Positions 30,968-40,647 of a stretch of 64,000 bases of DNA are shown in pieces (position 1 is the first letter of the stretch; each line of letters begins with the position of its first letter). The stretch lies in the NCBI RefSeq assembly GCF_024464655.1, contig NZ_JANHAV010000001.1:744001-808000 (forward strand), written 5' to 3'. A program made the position numbers and the translations under genes. Source of the DNA: Halobellus inordinatus (lineage in GTDB: Archaea; Halobacteriota; Halobacteria; Halobacteriales; Haloferacaceae). The notes under the pieces are model-generated. The model was not told where the DNA came from. It was given only the letters and a program-made list of their open reading frames with translations, and searched no databases.

Positions 30968-32134
30968 TCAGTGCCCGTCGTCGTGTTCCGCGTCCGCCTC
31001 GTGATCTTCGGGGTGCGTCGGCGTTCCTGAGAGGTTCCCGTCCTCGTCGAAGCGCTTCGCACGGAGGAACCGCGCTCGATAGCGGTTCGCGCCCTCGTAG
31101 ACGTCGGCCTCGCGGATCTCCTCGGTGCGGCCGTCGGCGGCGGCGTCGACGATCTCCTCGACCTGTTCCTTCTCGGAGGGTGTCAGCTCGAACTCGTAGG
31201 AGTGCGTCTCCTCTTCTTCGAGTCTGGTCCACTTGCGCGCGGCCGCGACGACGAGCGAACAGGGTTCTCGGCAGGGGAACGCCCCCGTACCGCCGTCGGC
31301 GTCGAGTTCGTGTCCCTCGTCGTACTCCCACTCGCGGCGCTTGAGACACTGCGAATCGACGCAGCAGGCTTCGGCCATCCAATCGACGGCCTCGCCCGGC
31401 AGGTCCTCGACGACGCCGTAGATCCCGGTCTGGCGCTCGGCGGTCTCGTGCCAGTGCGTCACGTCGAGGTCGCCCTCGCGTTCGAGGTTCCAGTTGGCGA
31501 CTGACGCGGGATAGAGCACGTCGAGCGTCTCGACCGCGTCGCGGCCGTCGAGATCCGGGAAGACCCACCCCGAAACGAGCGAGGGAGCGGTCTTCAGCGG
31601 TCGGTACCGACCGCGCTCGTCGTAGGTGGCGATGTCGCGAGCGTCGAGCGGGTCGTGGTAGGTGTCGAGGTCGTCGGCCTCGGCGTCGCGGTCCTCGGTG
31701 TGCCGGATCTCGTAGCGCCGCTGCCCGTCTTCGCCGAGCGTCGCCGTGACGAGCACCTCGCCCCACTCGGTGTGCATCCCCGAGCGGAGCGCCGCGTAGC
31801 GGTCGGAAACTGAATGCTCGGACGCGGCCTCGGCGTGCCGGAGGAAGGCGCGTCGGTGGCGGCCGCGGTCCCCGACGACTTCCTCCCAGTAGTACCAGTT
31901 CGTGACGTACGGGGCGACGAGATCGTCGCTGGCGACCGATCGGAACGCCGATTCCGAGAGGTTCTCGTGGCGTTCGTCGGAAGACGCGACGTCGAGCGTG
32001 TAGCTGCCGCCGTCGTCGCTCGCGTCGGCGTTCGTGTCCACGTCCGCGAAGAGCCCGTCGAATTCCACCGGGTCCGCATCTGATTCGAGGCGGGCCAGTA
32101 AGGCGTCGAGTTGCTCGTCGTGCACGTCAGTCAC
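30968..32134 (-). CDS. DR2241-family iron-sulfur protein linked to CbiX
   Basis: 388 acidic residues. A cysteine set in the C-terminal half (EACCVDSQCLKRREW and CREPCS, about residues 265-305) fits the 4Fe-4S part of DR2241 proteins. In haloarchaea and Deinococcus this family sits next to cbiX, and here its start overlaps the end of cbiX by 8 nt. Probably takes part in sirohaem or cobalamin/haem tetrapyrrole synthesis; exact reaction unknown. Confidence 0.75.
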   Translation of the reverse strand: MTDVHDEQLDALLARLESDADPVEFDGLFADVDTNADASDDGGSYTLDVASSDERHENLSESAFRSVASDDLVAPYVTNWYYWEEVVGDRGRHRRAFLRHAEAASEHSVSDRYAALRSGMHTEWGEVLVTATLGEDGQRRYEIRHTEDRDAEADDLDTYHDPLDARDIATYDERGRYRPLKTAPSLVSGWVFPDLDGRDAVETLDVLYPASVANWNLEREGDLDVTHWHETAERQTGIYGVVEDLPGEAVDWMAEACCVDSQCLKRREWEYDEGHELDADGGTGAFPCREPCSLVVAAARKWTRLEEEETHSYEFELTPSEKEQVEEIVDAAADGRTEEIREADVYEGANRYRARFLRAKRFDEDGNLSGTPTHPEDHEADAEHDDGH

Positions 32135-33002
32135 CCGCCGCCGGCGTCTCGCGGGTCTCCTCGCGCACGGTCTCGATGGCTGCTTCGATCTCCGCGCCGG
32201 CGTCGGCGGCGCGTTCGAGGATCACGTCGGCCATCAGGCCCTCGGTCCCGACGGCGCCGGCGTACCAGATGCGGTGGCCGTCGACGTCGGCGGGGATGTC
32301 GTAGCCCGTCCGGTAGTCGTCGGTCAGGCCCATGTCCTCCGGGATGTCCTCTTGGGTGTGGAAGCCGTCCGCGATGAAAAGCGGGACGACAACGATGTCT
32401 TCGGCCTCGAAGTAGTCAGTGACGTCGTCGACTTCGGGCTCTTCGTCCATATAGAGCGCCTGCACCTCGTCGAAGCGATCCATCTCGCGAACGCGGTCGG
32501 CGTGGTACTCGATGGCCTTCGCGGAGTTCTCGTTGCGCTCGGTCCCGTGGCCGACGACAGCGAAGCCGAATCCCTCGCCGACGTTCGGGTCGCCGGTGAC
32601 AGTCTCGGCGCGGCGGACCAACACGTCGGTCATCGCCTCGTGGGTGCCGACCGGCCCGCAGTAGTGGACCGTCTGGCCCGTGTCCTCGGCGACCAGCGTC
32701 GCCGTGTCGGCGCTCAGGCCGTCGGAGTCCCACTCGGAGACGTCCCAGCCGGACAGGCGGAGCTCCCGCGGGATCACCTGCTCGGTGAAGTACCCCTCGC
32801 TGATGAACAGCGGGACCACGTACACCTCGTCGGATTCGACAGTGCGGAGGACCTCCCTGAGCGAGGGTTCCTCCTTCCAAAAGCCCGTCTTCACTTCGTC
32901 GAACGCGCCCGTCGCGCGGATCGTGTCCGCGTGGCGGTGCGTCGGCGTCGACGAATCGGGGTTGAGGTGCGACCCGTGCGCCACGATTACCAGCGCTTGC
33001 AT
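32127..33002 (-). CDS. cbiX: Sirohydrochlorin cobalto/ferrochelatase, long CbiX
   Basis: 291 residues from the ATG at 33002. Two tandem CbiX half-domains: VIVAHGSH near residue 5 and VVGHGTERNENS near residue 150, each with the metal-ligand His; EGYFTEQ and DGFHTQED follow. Inserts Co or Fe into sirohydrochlorin in the early (anaerobic) cobalamin or sirohaem pathway. Operon with the DR2241 gene. Confidence 0.85.
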   Translation of the reverse strand: MQALVIVAHGSHLNPDSSTPTHRHADTIRATGAFDEVKTGFWKEEPSLREVLRTVESDEVYVVPLFISEGYFTEQVIPRELRLSGWDVSEWDSDGLSADTATLVAEDTGQTVHYCGPVGTHEAMTDVLVRRAETVTGDPNVGEGFGFAVVGHGTERNENSAKAIEYHADRVREMDRFDEVQALYMDEEPEVDDVTDYFEAEDIVVVPLFIADGFHTQEDIPEDMGLTDDYRTGYDIPADVDGHRIWYAGAVGTEGLMADVILERAADAGAEIEAAIETVREETRETPAAGD

Positions 33003-33186
33003 ACCCGGCTCTGAGGACGGAGCGCCCTTAGGGACTTCGGGTTCCGCGAACGATTTTTCAGATTTCGGAAGCCGAAATTGGATGGTTGTCGGATCGGTGG
33101 AAGACGGTGCACATCTGCGTCCCGTCTCTATCGCCCCGACCACAGAGATCCGCGGACTTTTCTCCCCGTCGTCCGAGGGGTCCGGT

Positions 33187-33717
33187 ATGTCACTGGCCGC
33201 CGAGACGCGGGCCGCCGTTCGGGCCCGTCCCTGGCTCTTGCAGGCGCTCCGGGCGGGCGTAGTGAACTACGCGGCCGCCGCGGAGTCGCTGGACGTCGAG
33301 GGCGACACCGACTCGATCGCGACGGCGCTGCGGCGCTTCGCAGACGACCTCGAACCCGCCGAAACAGCGGAGCGCGACGTCGCCGTTCGAATGCGCAGCG
33401 GGGTTGGACTCGCGGGTGTCGACGTCGCTGCCGACGATTCGGAATCGCTGGATCTCGACGCGGGCGCCGAAGCACTGCTGTCGGTCGGTGAGGAAGCCGT
33501 CGTCACCGCCGACGGGAGCCTCACCGCCATCGTCGTCGACGGCGAGGTCGACGCGAGCGCACTCACGGCCGTCGTGGGCCGACTCCGGGCCGAGAACGTC
33601 CTCGTCGACGCCGCCGGCGTCGCGGGCGACGAACTCGTCGTGGTCGTCCCGCGGAGCGACGGCGCGAGCGCTCTCCGGACCGTCGAAGATGCGCTGGCGT
33701 CGGTTTCGGAGCTCTGA
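33187..33717 (+). CDS. DUF7523-like haloarchaeal protein
   Basis: 176 residues from the ATG at 33187. Opens with MSLAAETRAAVRARPWLLQALRAG and a helical HTH-like region (VVNYAAAAESLDVEGDTDSIATALRRFADD), followed by ACT-like beta strands (SLTAIVVDGEVDASALTAVVGRL). Resembles proteins named DUF7523 in haloarchaea. A regulator is plausible but unproven. Confidence 0.65.
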   Translation: MSLAAETRAAVRARPWLLQALRAGVVNYAAAAESLDVEGDTDSIATALRRFADDLEPAETAERDVAVRMRSGVGLAGVDVAADDSESLDLDAGAEALLSVGEEAVVTADGSLTAIVVDGEVDASALTAVVGRLRAENVLVDAAGVAGDELVVVVPRSDGASALRTVEDALASVSEL

Positions 33718-33769
33718 GCCGCGCTCGCTTCCGACGATTTAACAACCAGGACGCGAGTATCCACCGTCG

Positions 33770-35260
33770 ATGACGCTGTCCGTGACCAACACCCTGACGG
33801 GCGAACGCGAGGAGTTCGAGCCGCGGAACGACGACGAAGTCCTGCTGTACGTCTGTGGGCTGACGGTCTCGGACGACGCACACCTCGGCCACGCGCGCCT
33901 GTGGGCGCACGCGGACGTGATGCACCGCTGGCTGGAACACGAAGGCTACGACGTCCGCCACGTCGAGAACTTCACCGACGTCAACGAGAAGATCGTCGCC
34001 CGCATCGGCGAGGACGACTTCGGCGGCGACGAATCCGAGGTGGCTGAACACTTCACCTCCCACGTGATCCGGGATATGCGCGGGTTGAACCTCAAGCGCG
34101 CCGAAGTCTACCCCCGAGTGTCGGAACACGTCCCCGACATCATCGACCTCGTCGAGACGCTCGTCGAACGGGGCTACGCCTACGAGTCCAACGGCTCGGT
34201 GTACTTCGACGTCACCGCCTTCGAGGACTACGGCAAACTCTCGAATCAGCGCCTCGACGAGATCGAGACCCAGGGGCCCGAAGACGAGCGCTCCGAGAAG
34301 CGCCATCCCGCGGACTTCGCACTCTGGAAGGCCGGCGCAGTCGCGCCCGAGGACGTCGCCGAACACCGCCACGCGGATCTCCCGGCCGTCGAAGACCCCT
34401 GCGGCCAGACCTGGGAGTCGCCGTGGGGCGAGGGCCGACCCGGCTGGCACGTCGAGTGCTCTGCGATGTCGATGACGCACCTCGACGACACGCTCGACAT
34501 CCACGTCGGCGGCCGCGACCTCGTCTTCCCGCACCACGAAAACGAGATCGCCCAGAGCGAGGCCGCGACGGGCCAGCAGTTCGCTCGCTACTGGCTCCAC
34601 GTCGGCCTCCTCCAGACCGCCGGCGACAAGATGTCATCCAGCCTCGGGAACTTCCTCACCGTCGACGACGCCCTCGATCAGTACGGCGTCGACGTCGTCC
34701 GGACGTTCTATCTCTCGACCGCGTACCGCAGCGAGCAGACGTTCGGCGAGAAAGAGATGCGCGAGGCCGAGGAACGCTGGGAGCGACTCGACCGCGCCTA
34801 CGAGGCCGCCGTCGACGCCTGCGACAGCACCGACGCGTACGCGAAAGCCGAAGACGAAACCTTCCGCGGGGCGCTCGCGGAGACCCGAACCCAGTTCCGG
34901 GAGGCGATGAACGACGACTTCAACGTCCGGGAGGCGATGGCGGCGCTGCTCGAACTGGCGACGGCGGTGAATCGCCACGTCGACGACCACGACGCGTACG
35001 ACTACTGGGCGCTGCGTGAGAGCGTCGAGGCCTTCGAGGAACTCGGCGGCGACGTCTTCGGCCTCTCGTTCGGCGCGGTGACCGACGACGACGGAACCGT
35101 GACGCTCGCCGAGGAACTCGTAGAACTCGTCCTCGACGTTCGGGAAGCCGAGCGCGACGCGGGCAACTACGAGCGCGCGGACGACCTCCGCGACGATCTC
35201 GAAGCCCTCGGGATCGAAATCCAGGACAGCGACGACGGCCCGACGTATCGATTCGGGTAG
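33770..35260 (+). CDS. cysS: Cysteinyl-tRNA synthetase
   Basis: 496 residues, full length. Class I signatures: HLGHAR (HIGH-like) near residue 43 and KMSSSLGN (KMSKS) near residue 286; zinc ligands CGLTVSD and the HHENEIAQSE stretch. A TTTAAC box about 30 nt upstream suggests a leaderless mRNA. Confidence 0.97.
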   Translation: MTLSVTNTLTGEREEFEPRNDDEVLLYVCGLTVSDDAHLGHARLWAHADVMHRWLEHEGYDVRHVENFTDVNEKIVARIGEDDFGGDESEVAEHFTSHVIRDMRGLNLKRAEVYPRVSEHVPDIIDLVETLVERGYAYESNGSVYFDVTAFEDYGKLSNQRLDEIETQGPEDERSEKRHPADFALWKAGAVAPEDVAEHRHADLPAVEDPCGQTWESPWGEGRPGWHVECSAMSMTHLDDTLDIHVGGRDLVFPHHENEIAQSEAATGQQFARYWLHVGLLQTAGDKMSSSLGNFLTVDDALDQYGVDVVRTFYLSTAYRSEQTFGEKEMREAEERWERLDRAYEAAVDACDSTDAYAKAEDETFRGALAETRTQFREAMNDDFNVREAMAALLELATAVNRHVDDHDAYDYWALRESVEAFEELGGDVFGLSFGAVTDDDGTVTLAEELVELVLDVREAERDAGNYERADDLRDDLEALGIEIQDSDDGPTYRFG

Positions 35261-35305
35261 CGCTCCGCGTTCCTCGCCGAGCACGCCCGCCGCGTTCGCG
35301 GCTCG

Positions 35306-35593
35306 TCACTCCATCGTGAACAGGTGCGTCTCCTCGGGAATCTCGAAGAGCCCCATCCGGACGCCGGCGTCGAGCCACCCGTAGCCGTACGAGAAGGCGG
35401 CGAGTGCGTTCACGGGATCGTCGTTCTCGCGGAAGTGCCGCCCGTCTTCGAGATACGACAGTGCCATCTCCCGAATTTCGGCAGCCGCCTCGCCCAGCGG
35501 CGTCGACGTCGGCACGACGATGTCGGCCTCCGCGAGCGCATCGGCGAACATCCGCTCGTATCGGTCCGTCTTCTCGATCAGATCCGCGGTCAT
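35306..35593 (-). CDS. DUF357 protein
   Basis: 95 residues, all helical: IEKTDRYERMFADALAEAD, MALSYLEDGRHFRENDDPVNALAAFSYGYGWLDAGVRMGL. This matches the archaeal DUF357 family, where the last segment is the conserved core. Function unknown. Convergent with cysS. Confidence 0.8.
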   Translation of the reverse strand: MTADLIEKTDRYERMFADALAEADIVVPTSTPLGEAAAEIREMALSYLEDGRHFRENDDPVNALAAFSYGYGWLDAGVRMGLFEIPEETHLFTME

Positions 35594-35723
35594 ATCCGGT
35601 AGTCGCTGCGCGGGGCGTATATATCCGTCCGGATGTGAAATTGTGACAATAACGCAATACAGTCTGACGGGACGTGCGCACGACAGCGGAATCTAAAAGG
35701 CCGTGTCTACCGAAACAGTGTGT

Positions 35724-36791
35724 ATGACAGATACCGCTGACGAGGTCGTCGAACATCGCCCACTCATCGTCGCTGGCTCCGGTATCGCGGGGCTCTCTGC
35801 AGCAATTTATGCCGGACGTTCGAACAACGAGCCCCTCGTATTCGAGGGCGACGAACCCGGCGGACAGCTCACGTTGACGACGGAAGTCGACAACTATCCG
35901 GGTTTTCCCGAAGGCATCTCCGGGCCCGAACTCGTCCAGAATATGAAAGAGCAGGCCGAGCGCTTCGGCGCGGAGATCAAAAACGGCATCATCGAGTCCG
36001 TCGAGGCCGACGAACGCCCCTTCACGGTCCGCCTGAAGAACGGCGACGTCTACACGGCCGACGCGATCATCTCCGCATCGGGGGCATCCGCGCGGACGCT
36101 CGGCATCCCGGGCGAGGACGAACTGATGGGCTACGGCCTCTCGACGTGTGCGACCTGTGACGGCGCGTTCTTCCGCGACGAGAAGATCCTCGTCGTCGGT
36201 GGCGGCGACGCCGCGATGGAAGAGGCGAACTTCCTCACCAAGTTCGCTTCGACGGTCTATCTCGTCCACCGCCGCGAGGAGTTCCGCGCGGAGGACTACT
36301 GGATCGACCGCGTGATGGAGAAGGTCGACGAGGGCGAAATCGAGATTATGCGGAACACCGAAGTCACGGAACTCCACGGCAGCCAAGAGGAGGGGGTCGA
36401 CCACGTCACGCTCGTCAGCCACCCCGAGGGACACCCCACCGACAAACTCGACGACCCCGACACCGAGGAGTTCGACTTCGACGTCGGCGCGGTCTTCTAC
36501 GCCATCGGCCACACGCCGAACGCGGGCTACCTCGAAGGCACGGGCGTCGAACTCGACGACGACGGCTACCTCAAGACCCAGGGCGGCACGGGAGGCAACC
36601 AGACCGCCACGGACGTCCCCGGCATCTTCGGCGCGGGCGACGTCGTCGACTACCACTACCAGCAGGCCGCCACGGCCGGCGGGATGGGCGTGAAGGCCGC
36701 CCTCGACGCCGACGACTACCTCGAAGATCTCGAACGCGAGCAGAAGGCCGAAGCGGGTAGCGAGGTCGCGGCCGTCGAGAGCGACGACTAA
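35724..36791 (+). CDS. trxB: Thioredoxin reductase (NAD(P)H)
   Basis: 355 residues from the ATG at 35724 (a GTG at 35703 is possible). FAD-binding IVAGSGIAGLSAAIYAGR, redox pair CATCDG near residue 147, NAD(P)-binding VVGGGDAAMEEA and the C-terminal FAD motif GIFGAGDVVD. Reduces thioredoxin-like partners in the cytosol. The acidic tail is longer than in bacteria. Confidence 0.93.
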   Translation: MTDTADEVVEHRPLIVAGSGIAGLSAAIYAGRSNNEPLVFEGDEPGGQLTLTTEVDNYPGFPEGISGPELVQNMKEQAERFGAEIKNGIIESVEADERPFTVRLKNGDVYTADAIISASGASARTLGIPGEDELMGYGLSTCATCDGAFFRDEKILVVGGGDAAMEEANFLTKFASTVYLVHRREEFRAEDYWIDRVMEKVDEGEIEIMRNTEVTELHGSQEEGVDHVTLVSHPEGHPTDKLDDPDTEEFDFDVGAVFYAIGHTPNAGYLEGTGVELDDDGYLKTQGGTGGNQTATDVPGIFGAGDVVDYHYQQAATAGGMGVKAALDADDYLEDLEREQKAEAGSEVAAVESDD

Positions 36792-37000
36792 GCACCCGTC
36801 TCTTTTCACGGGGCCTCGCGCCGCCTTCGACGGCGCTCGACCCCGGCCAAAAAATCTGGACGAAAAACCGCTCGCTCTGCTCGCGGTGGCAGCCACACGG
36901 AGCGCGGTGATGCTACGGTTGCGACGTGTCTTCGATCCACTTCCGGCAGCCTTGGCCGCCGAACGGAATCCCTTAGCCGCGGGCGCTGCTTCTGTTAGCC

Positions 37001-38425
37001 GTGTCACGACTCAGGCGAACCGGCACGGCGCTCGCCCGGATACTGGCGGATGCGGGCGTCATCGAGGAGACGCGCCTCCGCGCGACCGTCGACCTGGCGT
37101 GGCCCCGGATCGTCACCGGTTTCGCTATTATGTCGAAACGAACGGTCGACCTCGCGCTCGTCGGCCTCGTCATCGGGCCGACCGCGGTCGCGGGGCTGAC
37201 GCTCGCGAACGCCTTTTGGATGGTCGCGAAGTTCCTCGCGATCGGCCTCGCCGGCGGGACGGTGGCGCTCGTCTCGCAGAACTACGGCGGCGGCGACACG
37301 GAACGCGCGGCGTCGGTCGTCCGGTTGAGCGTCCTTCTGGCGGTCGCACTCGGCATCCCGACAGTGGCGTTCTTCGGTCTCGCCGCGAGGCCCCTCGTCG
37401 ACTTGCTCGGACAGGATCCCGAAAGCGTCGGATACGGCGCGACGTACCTCGCGGTCGTCGCCCCCGGCCTGCTCTTCGAGTTTTTGAATCTGATCGCCAG
37501 TCGAACCTACGCGGGCGTCAGCGACACCCTCACGCCGATGGCGGTTCGGGCAGGCGGCGCGGTCGCCAACATCGCGCTGTCGGCGGCGTTCGTCCTCGGT
37601 CTGGATATGGGCGTCGCCGGCGCGGCGCTCGGCACCACGCTGGCGACGGCGCTCGTGACCGTCGTGTTCGCGTGGGGGATGACGGGCCGGAACTACGTTC
37701 GGGGTCGGGGGGCGAGTCCAGTTCCGCTCACGTTCTCGGGGCCGCTACTCGACCGCGACTTACTCCGGCAGATCGGACAGGTCTCGACCCCGCTCGTCGC
37801 CCGTCGGGCAGCTCAAGGGCTCGTGGTGTTTCCGCTGCTCGCCATCGCGGCGACCTTCGGTCCCGTCGCCGTCGCGGCGGTCGGCGTCGGCCGACAGGTC
37901 CGATCGCTACTCGGGAGCTTCTCGTGGGGCTTTTCGATCGCCGCTTCGACGCTCGTCGGCCAGGAACTCGGCGCGAGCGAGGAAAGCGAAGCCGAGGCGT
38001 ACGGCTGGGGGATCGTCCGACTCTCGGTACTCGTCTACCTCGTCGCTGCCGCCGTCGTCGTCGTCTTCGCGAACCCCATCGCGGGCATCTTCGTGAACGA
38101 ACCCGCGAACCGCGCGCTCTCGGCCCAGTTCGTCCGCGTCGCCGCGGTCAGCGTCGTCGCACTCGGCGTCGACGGCTCGATCACGGGCGCGCTGCGGGGC
38201 GCAGGCGACACCCGGGTCCCGTTCGTCTCGGCGCTGGCGGGGCTGTATCTCGCGGCGGTCCCGCTGGCGTGGCTCGGCACCGTCGTCCCGGCGCTCGGTA
38301 CCGGCGGCCTGCTGCTCGCGCTGCTCGCCGAGACCGCCGTGCCGATGGTGGTGAACCTCTGGCGGTTCCGCTCGAACCGCTGGAAAGCCGTGAGCCGGGG
38401 CTACCGCCCGGACCCGAGTGATTGA
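37001..38425 (+). CDS. MATE-family efflux transporter
   Basis: 474 residues, 12 hydrophobic segments in two related halves. N-terminal half has PRIVTGFAIMSKRTVDLALVG and the conserved GLAGGTVALVSQNYGGG; C-terminal half LVGQELGASEESEAEAYGW. GTG start. Exports cationic compounds in exchange for Na+ or H+; substrate unknown. Confidence 0.87.
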   Translation: MSRLRRTGTALARILADAGVIEETRLRATVDLAWPRIVTGFAIMSKRTVDLALVGLVIGPTAVAGLTLANAFWMVAKFLAIGLAGGTVALVSQNYGGGDTERAASVVRLSVLLAVALGIPTVAFFGLAARPLVDLLGQDPESVGYGATYLAVVAPGLLFEFLNLIASRTYAGVSDTLTPMAVRAGGAVANIALSAAFVLGLDMGVAGAALGTTLATALVTVVFAWGMTGRNYVRGRGASPVPLTFSGPLLDRDLLRQIGQVSTPLVARRAAQGLVVFPLLAIAATFGPVAVAAVGVGRQVRSLLGSFSWGFSIAASTLVGQELGASEESEAEAYGWGIVRLSVLVYLVAAAVVVVFANPIAGIFVNEPANRALSAQFVRVAAVSVVALGVDGSITGALRGAGDTRVPFVSALAGLYLAAVPLAWLGTVVPALGTGGLLLALLAETAVPMVVNLWRFRSNRWKAVSRGYRPDPSD

Positions 38426-38564
38426 ACGTACCGGGCACATCATACCAATTTTCTAGTATTTAGGCTGCGTTTTGTCACCGCACTGGAGTGATGCAATAAC
38501 TCACTTCAACGGGTGTCATATGCCGTCTTATGTTTGACAATCCATCACGTGGAGACCAGTATGT

Positions 38565-40169
38565 ATGCGTACGATACGCACGAGTTTGCGACAATTCGTC
38601 GACGAACTCGACACCGTTGTCTTCGGTGTCGGGTTCTCCGTTTCGTTGCTGGCGATTCTGGTCTTCTTCCTGAATCCAGACGTCTCAGCGGAGCGGATGG
38701 GACAGATCAACGAGTACCTCTGGACCGAGTTTATGTGGGTCTACATCGGGACGATGTTCCTGATGGTCGTCTTCAGCCTCTGGCTGATGTTCGGCCGGTG
38801 GGGCGACATCAAACTCGGCAAGCCCGGGGACGATCCGGAGTTCAGTCTCCTGTCGTTCTTCTCGATGATGTTCTCGGCGGGGATCGCGGCCGGCATCGTC
38901 TTCTGGGGACCGGCAGAGGCGCTGAACCACTACGCGAGCGTTCCGCCGCTCGTCGGCGCTGAAGCCGGCACGTCCGCGGCGGCCGTCGGCGCGATCCAGT
39001 ACACGCTGTTTCACTGGGGCATCTCCTACTGGGTCCCGTACCTGATCGTCGCGATTCCGATCGCGTACTACGCCTTCCGGAAAGACGCGCCGATGCGCGT
39101 CTCGACGCTCATCGCGCCGTTCGTCGGCGTCGAGAACCTCGACGGCTTCTGGGCGAAAACCATCGACGTGCTGGCGGTGTTCGCGACGATCGGCGGCATC
39201 GCGACGACGCTCGGTTTCGTCGGGCGACAGTTCCTCACCGGTCTGGAGTACACAGCGGGGGTTTCACTCGGTGACGGCGGGACGGTCCTGGTGATCACGG
39301 GCCTGACAGTCGCGTTCACCGTTTCTGTCACGCTCGGCGTCAAGAAGGGAATCGCCCGCGTGTCGCTGTTCAATATGGGCGTCTTCGCCGCGCTGGCGGT
39401 CGTGACGTTCTTGCTGGGACCGACCAACTACATTATGAACACCGGCCTGCAGGCGGTCGGCGGCTACTTCAGCGAGTTCGTCTCGATGAGTCTCTACACG
39501 AACGCCACTGGCACCGGCGAGTGGGTCGGTAACTGGACGGTCTTCTACTGGGCGTGGGTGTTCTCGTGGGCCCCCTTCGGCGGCCTGTTCGTCGCACGCA
39601 TCTCGAAGGGCCGGACGATCCGACAGGTGGTTGCGACCGCACTCATCGGTGCGACGGCCTCGACGATCCCGTGGTTCCTCACGATGGGCGGCAGCGCCAT
39701 CTTCTTCGAGCGCAACAACATCGCACCGATGCTCGAGATGGTCGACCAGTACGGCGTCTCCGTCTCGGGCTTCCCGCTTTTCGCCAGTCTCCCCTTCGGC
39801 GACGTGCTGGCGGGCGTGTTTATGCTACTGGTGGTGACGTTCTTCGTCACCTCGGCTGACTCCTCGACGCTCGCGCTCGGGATGCTCACGACCGGCGGCA
39901 AGCAACACCCCTCGACTGTCAATCGGATCATCTGGAGCGGTCTGATGGGCGGTCTCGCCTCGCTGCTCATCGTCGGCGGCGGCATCGACGCTCTCCGGTC
40001 GTCGGCGATCATCACGGGCTTTCCGTTCGCGCTTATGTCCGTCGTCGCAATCGTCGGAATGGTCTGGGAGTACCAGTCGGTCCACCCGCTGCTGTCGGGG
40101 GAGGACGACTCCGTGGTCACGACGGGAGCGAACTCCCCGGCGGTGTCGATGAGTTCCGACGACGACTGA
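38565..40169 (+). CDS. BCCT-family betaine/carnitine/choline transporter
   Basis: 534 residues, about 12 membrane helices. The family signature is clear: NWTVFYWAWVFSWAPFGGLFVARISKGRTIRQ near residue 325, with the Trp-rich substrate box before it. Na+- or H+-driven uptake of a quaternary ammonium osmolyte, in keeping with a halophile that scavenges compatible solutes. A TATTTAGG box lies about 110 bp upstream. Confidence 0.92.
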   Translation: MRTIRTSLRQFVDELDTVVFGVGFSVSLLAILVFFLNPDVSAERMGQINEYLWTEFMWVYIGTMFLMVVFSLWLMFGRWGDIKLGKPGDDPEFSLLSFFSMMFSAGIAAGIVFWGPAEALNHYASVPPLVGAEAGTSAAAVGAIQYTLFHWGISYWVPYLIVAIPIAYYAFRKDAPMRVSTLIAPFVGVENLDGFWAKTIDVLAVFATIGGIATTLGFVGRQFLTGLEYTAGVSLGDGGTVLVITGLTVAFTVSVTLGVKKGIARVSLFNMGVFAALAVVTFLLGPTNYIMNTGLQAVGGYFSEFVSMSLYTNATGTGEWVGNWTVFYWAWVFSWAPFGGLFVARISKGRTIRQVVATALIGATASTIPWFLTMGGSAIFFERNNIAPMLEMVDQYGVSVSGFPLFASLPFGDVLAGVFMLLVVTFFVTSADSSTLALGMLTTGGKQHPSTVNRIIWSGLMGGLASLLIVGGGIDALRSSAIITGFPFALMSVVAIVGMVWEYQSVHPLLSGEDDSVVTTGANSPAVSMSSDDD

Positions 40170-40249
40170 TACTGTCTGACAGCACTCTGCGCGGCGTATC
40201 GGCACCCCGTGGGTGCCAACGTAATTCACAAACTGCTGGCCGATAGTAT
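40169..40249. repeat. 80-bp palindromic miniature element, copy A
   Basis: Imperfect terminal inverted repeats (ATACTGTCTGACAGCA and TGCTGGCCGATAGTAT) around a perfect hairpin GGCACCC-CGT-GGGTGCC (40201-40217). A better-preserved relative is at 43649-43728. It starts in the stop codon of the BCCT gene. Confidence 0.65.
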
Positions 40250-40324
40250 GAGCGAGCGACGCCGCGTCGTCGTTCGAGCGGCCGATTCCCACAGACCCTT
40301 ATGTCGAGGCGCCGGAGAGGACGT

Positions 40325-40609
40325 ATGGTCGACACCGAGACCTACACGATCGAAGCGCCGAACGGCGACGTCGAGGAGATCGAACTCCCCGAGGGCCTCG
40401 CCGACGTGTTCACCGAACAGGGCGAGTCGACGACGGCCGTCGTCGGCGACCTCCTGATCCAGTCGTTCGCCCAGCAGGCTCACGCCGTCGTCCACCACGG
40501 ACAGGGCGAGACGCCCGCCGACCTGGAAGAACTGAACGAGAAGATGGAGGAACTCTTCGAGGAGCGCTTCGGCGTCTCGCTCGACGAGGCGATGGGTCAC
40601 AGTCACTGA
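40325..40609 (+). CDS. DUF7545-like haloarchaeal protein
   Basis: 94 acidic residues from the ATG at 40325. EIELPEGLADVFTEQGESTTAVVGDLLIQSFAQQAHAVVHHG forms a helical domain; the tail ends MGHSH. Resembles haloarchaeal DUF7545; function unknown. Confidence 0.65.
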   Translation: MVDTETYTIEAPNGDVEEIELPEGLADVFTEQGESTTAVVGDLLIQSFAQQAHAVVHHGQGETPADLEELNEKMEELFEERFGVSLDEAMGHSH

Positions 40610-40647
40610 ACGCACGAGGCGATCGCGGCACGATCTCTTTTCACCTT

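Noticed and set aside
34920-37007. 695-codon minus-strand frame
   Set aside because: Antisense shadow over cysS, DUF357 and trxB in GC-rich codons; the real genes have full motifs.
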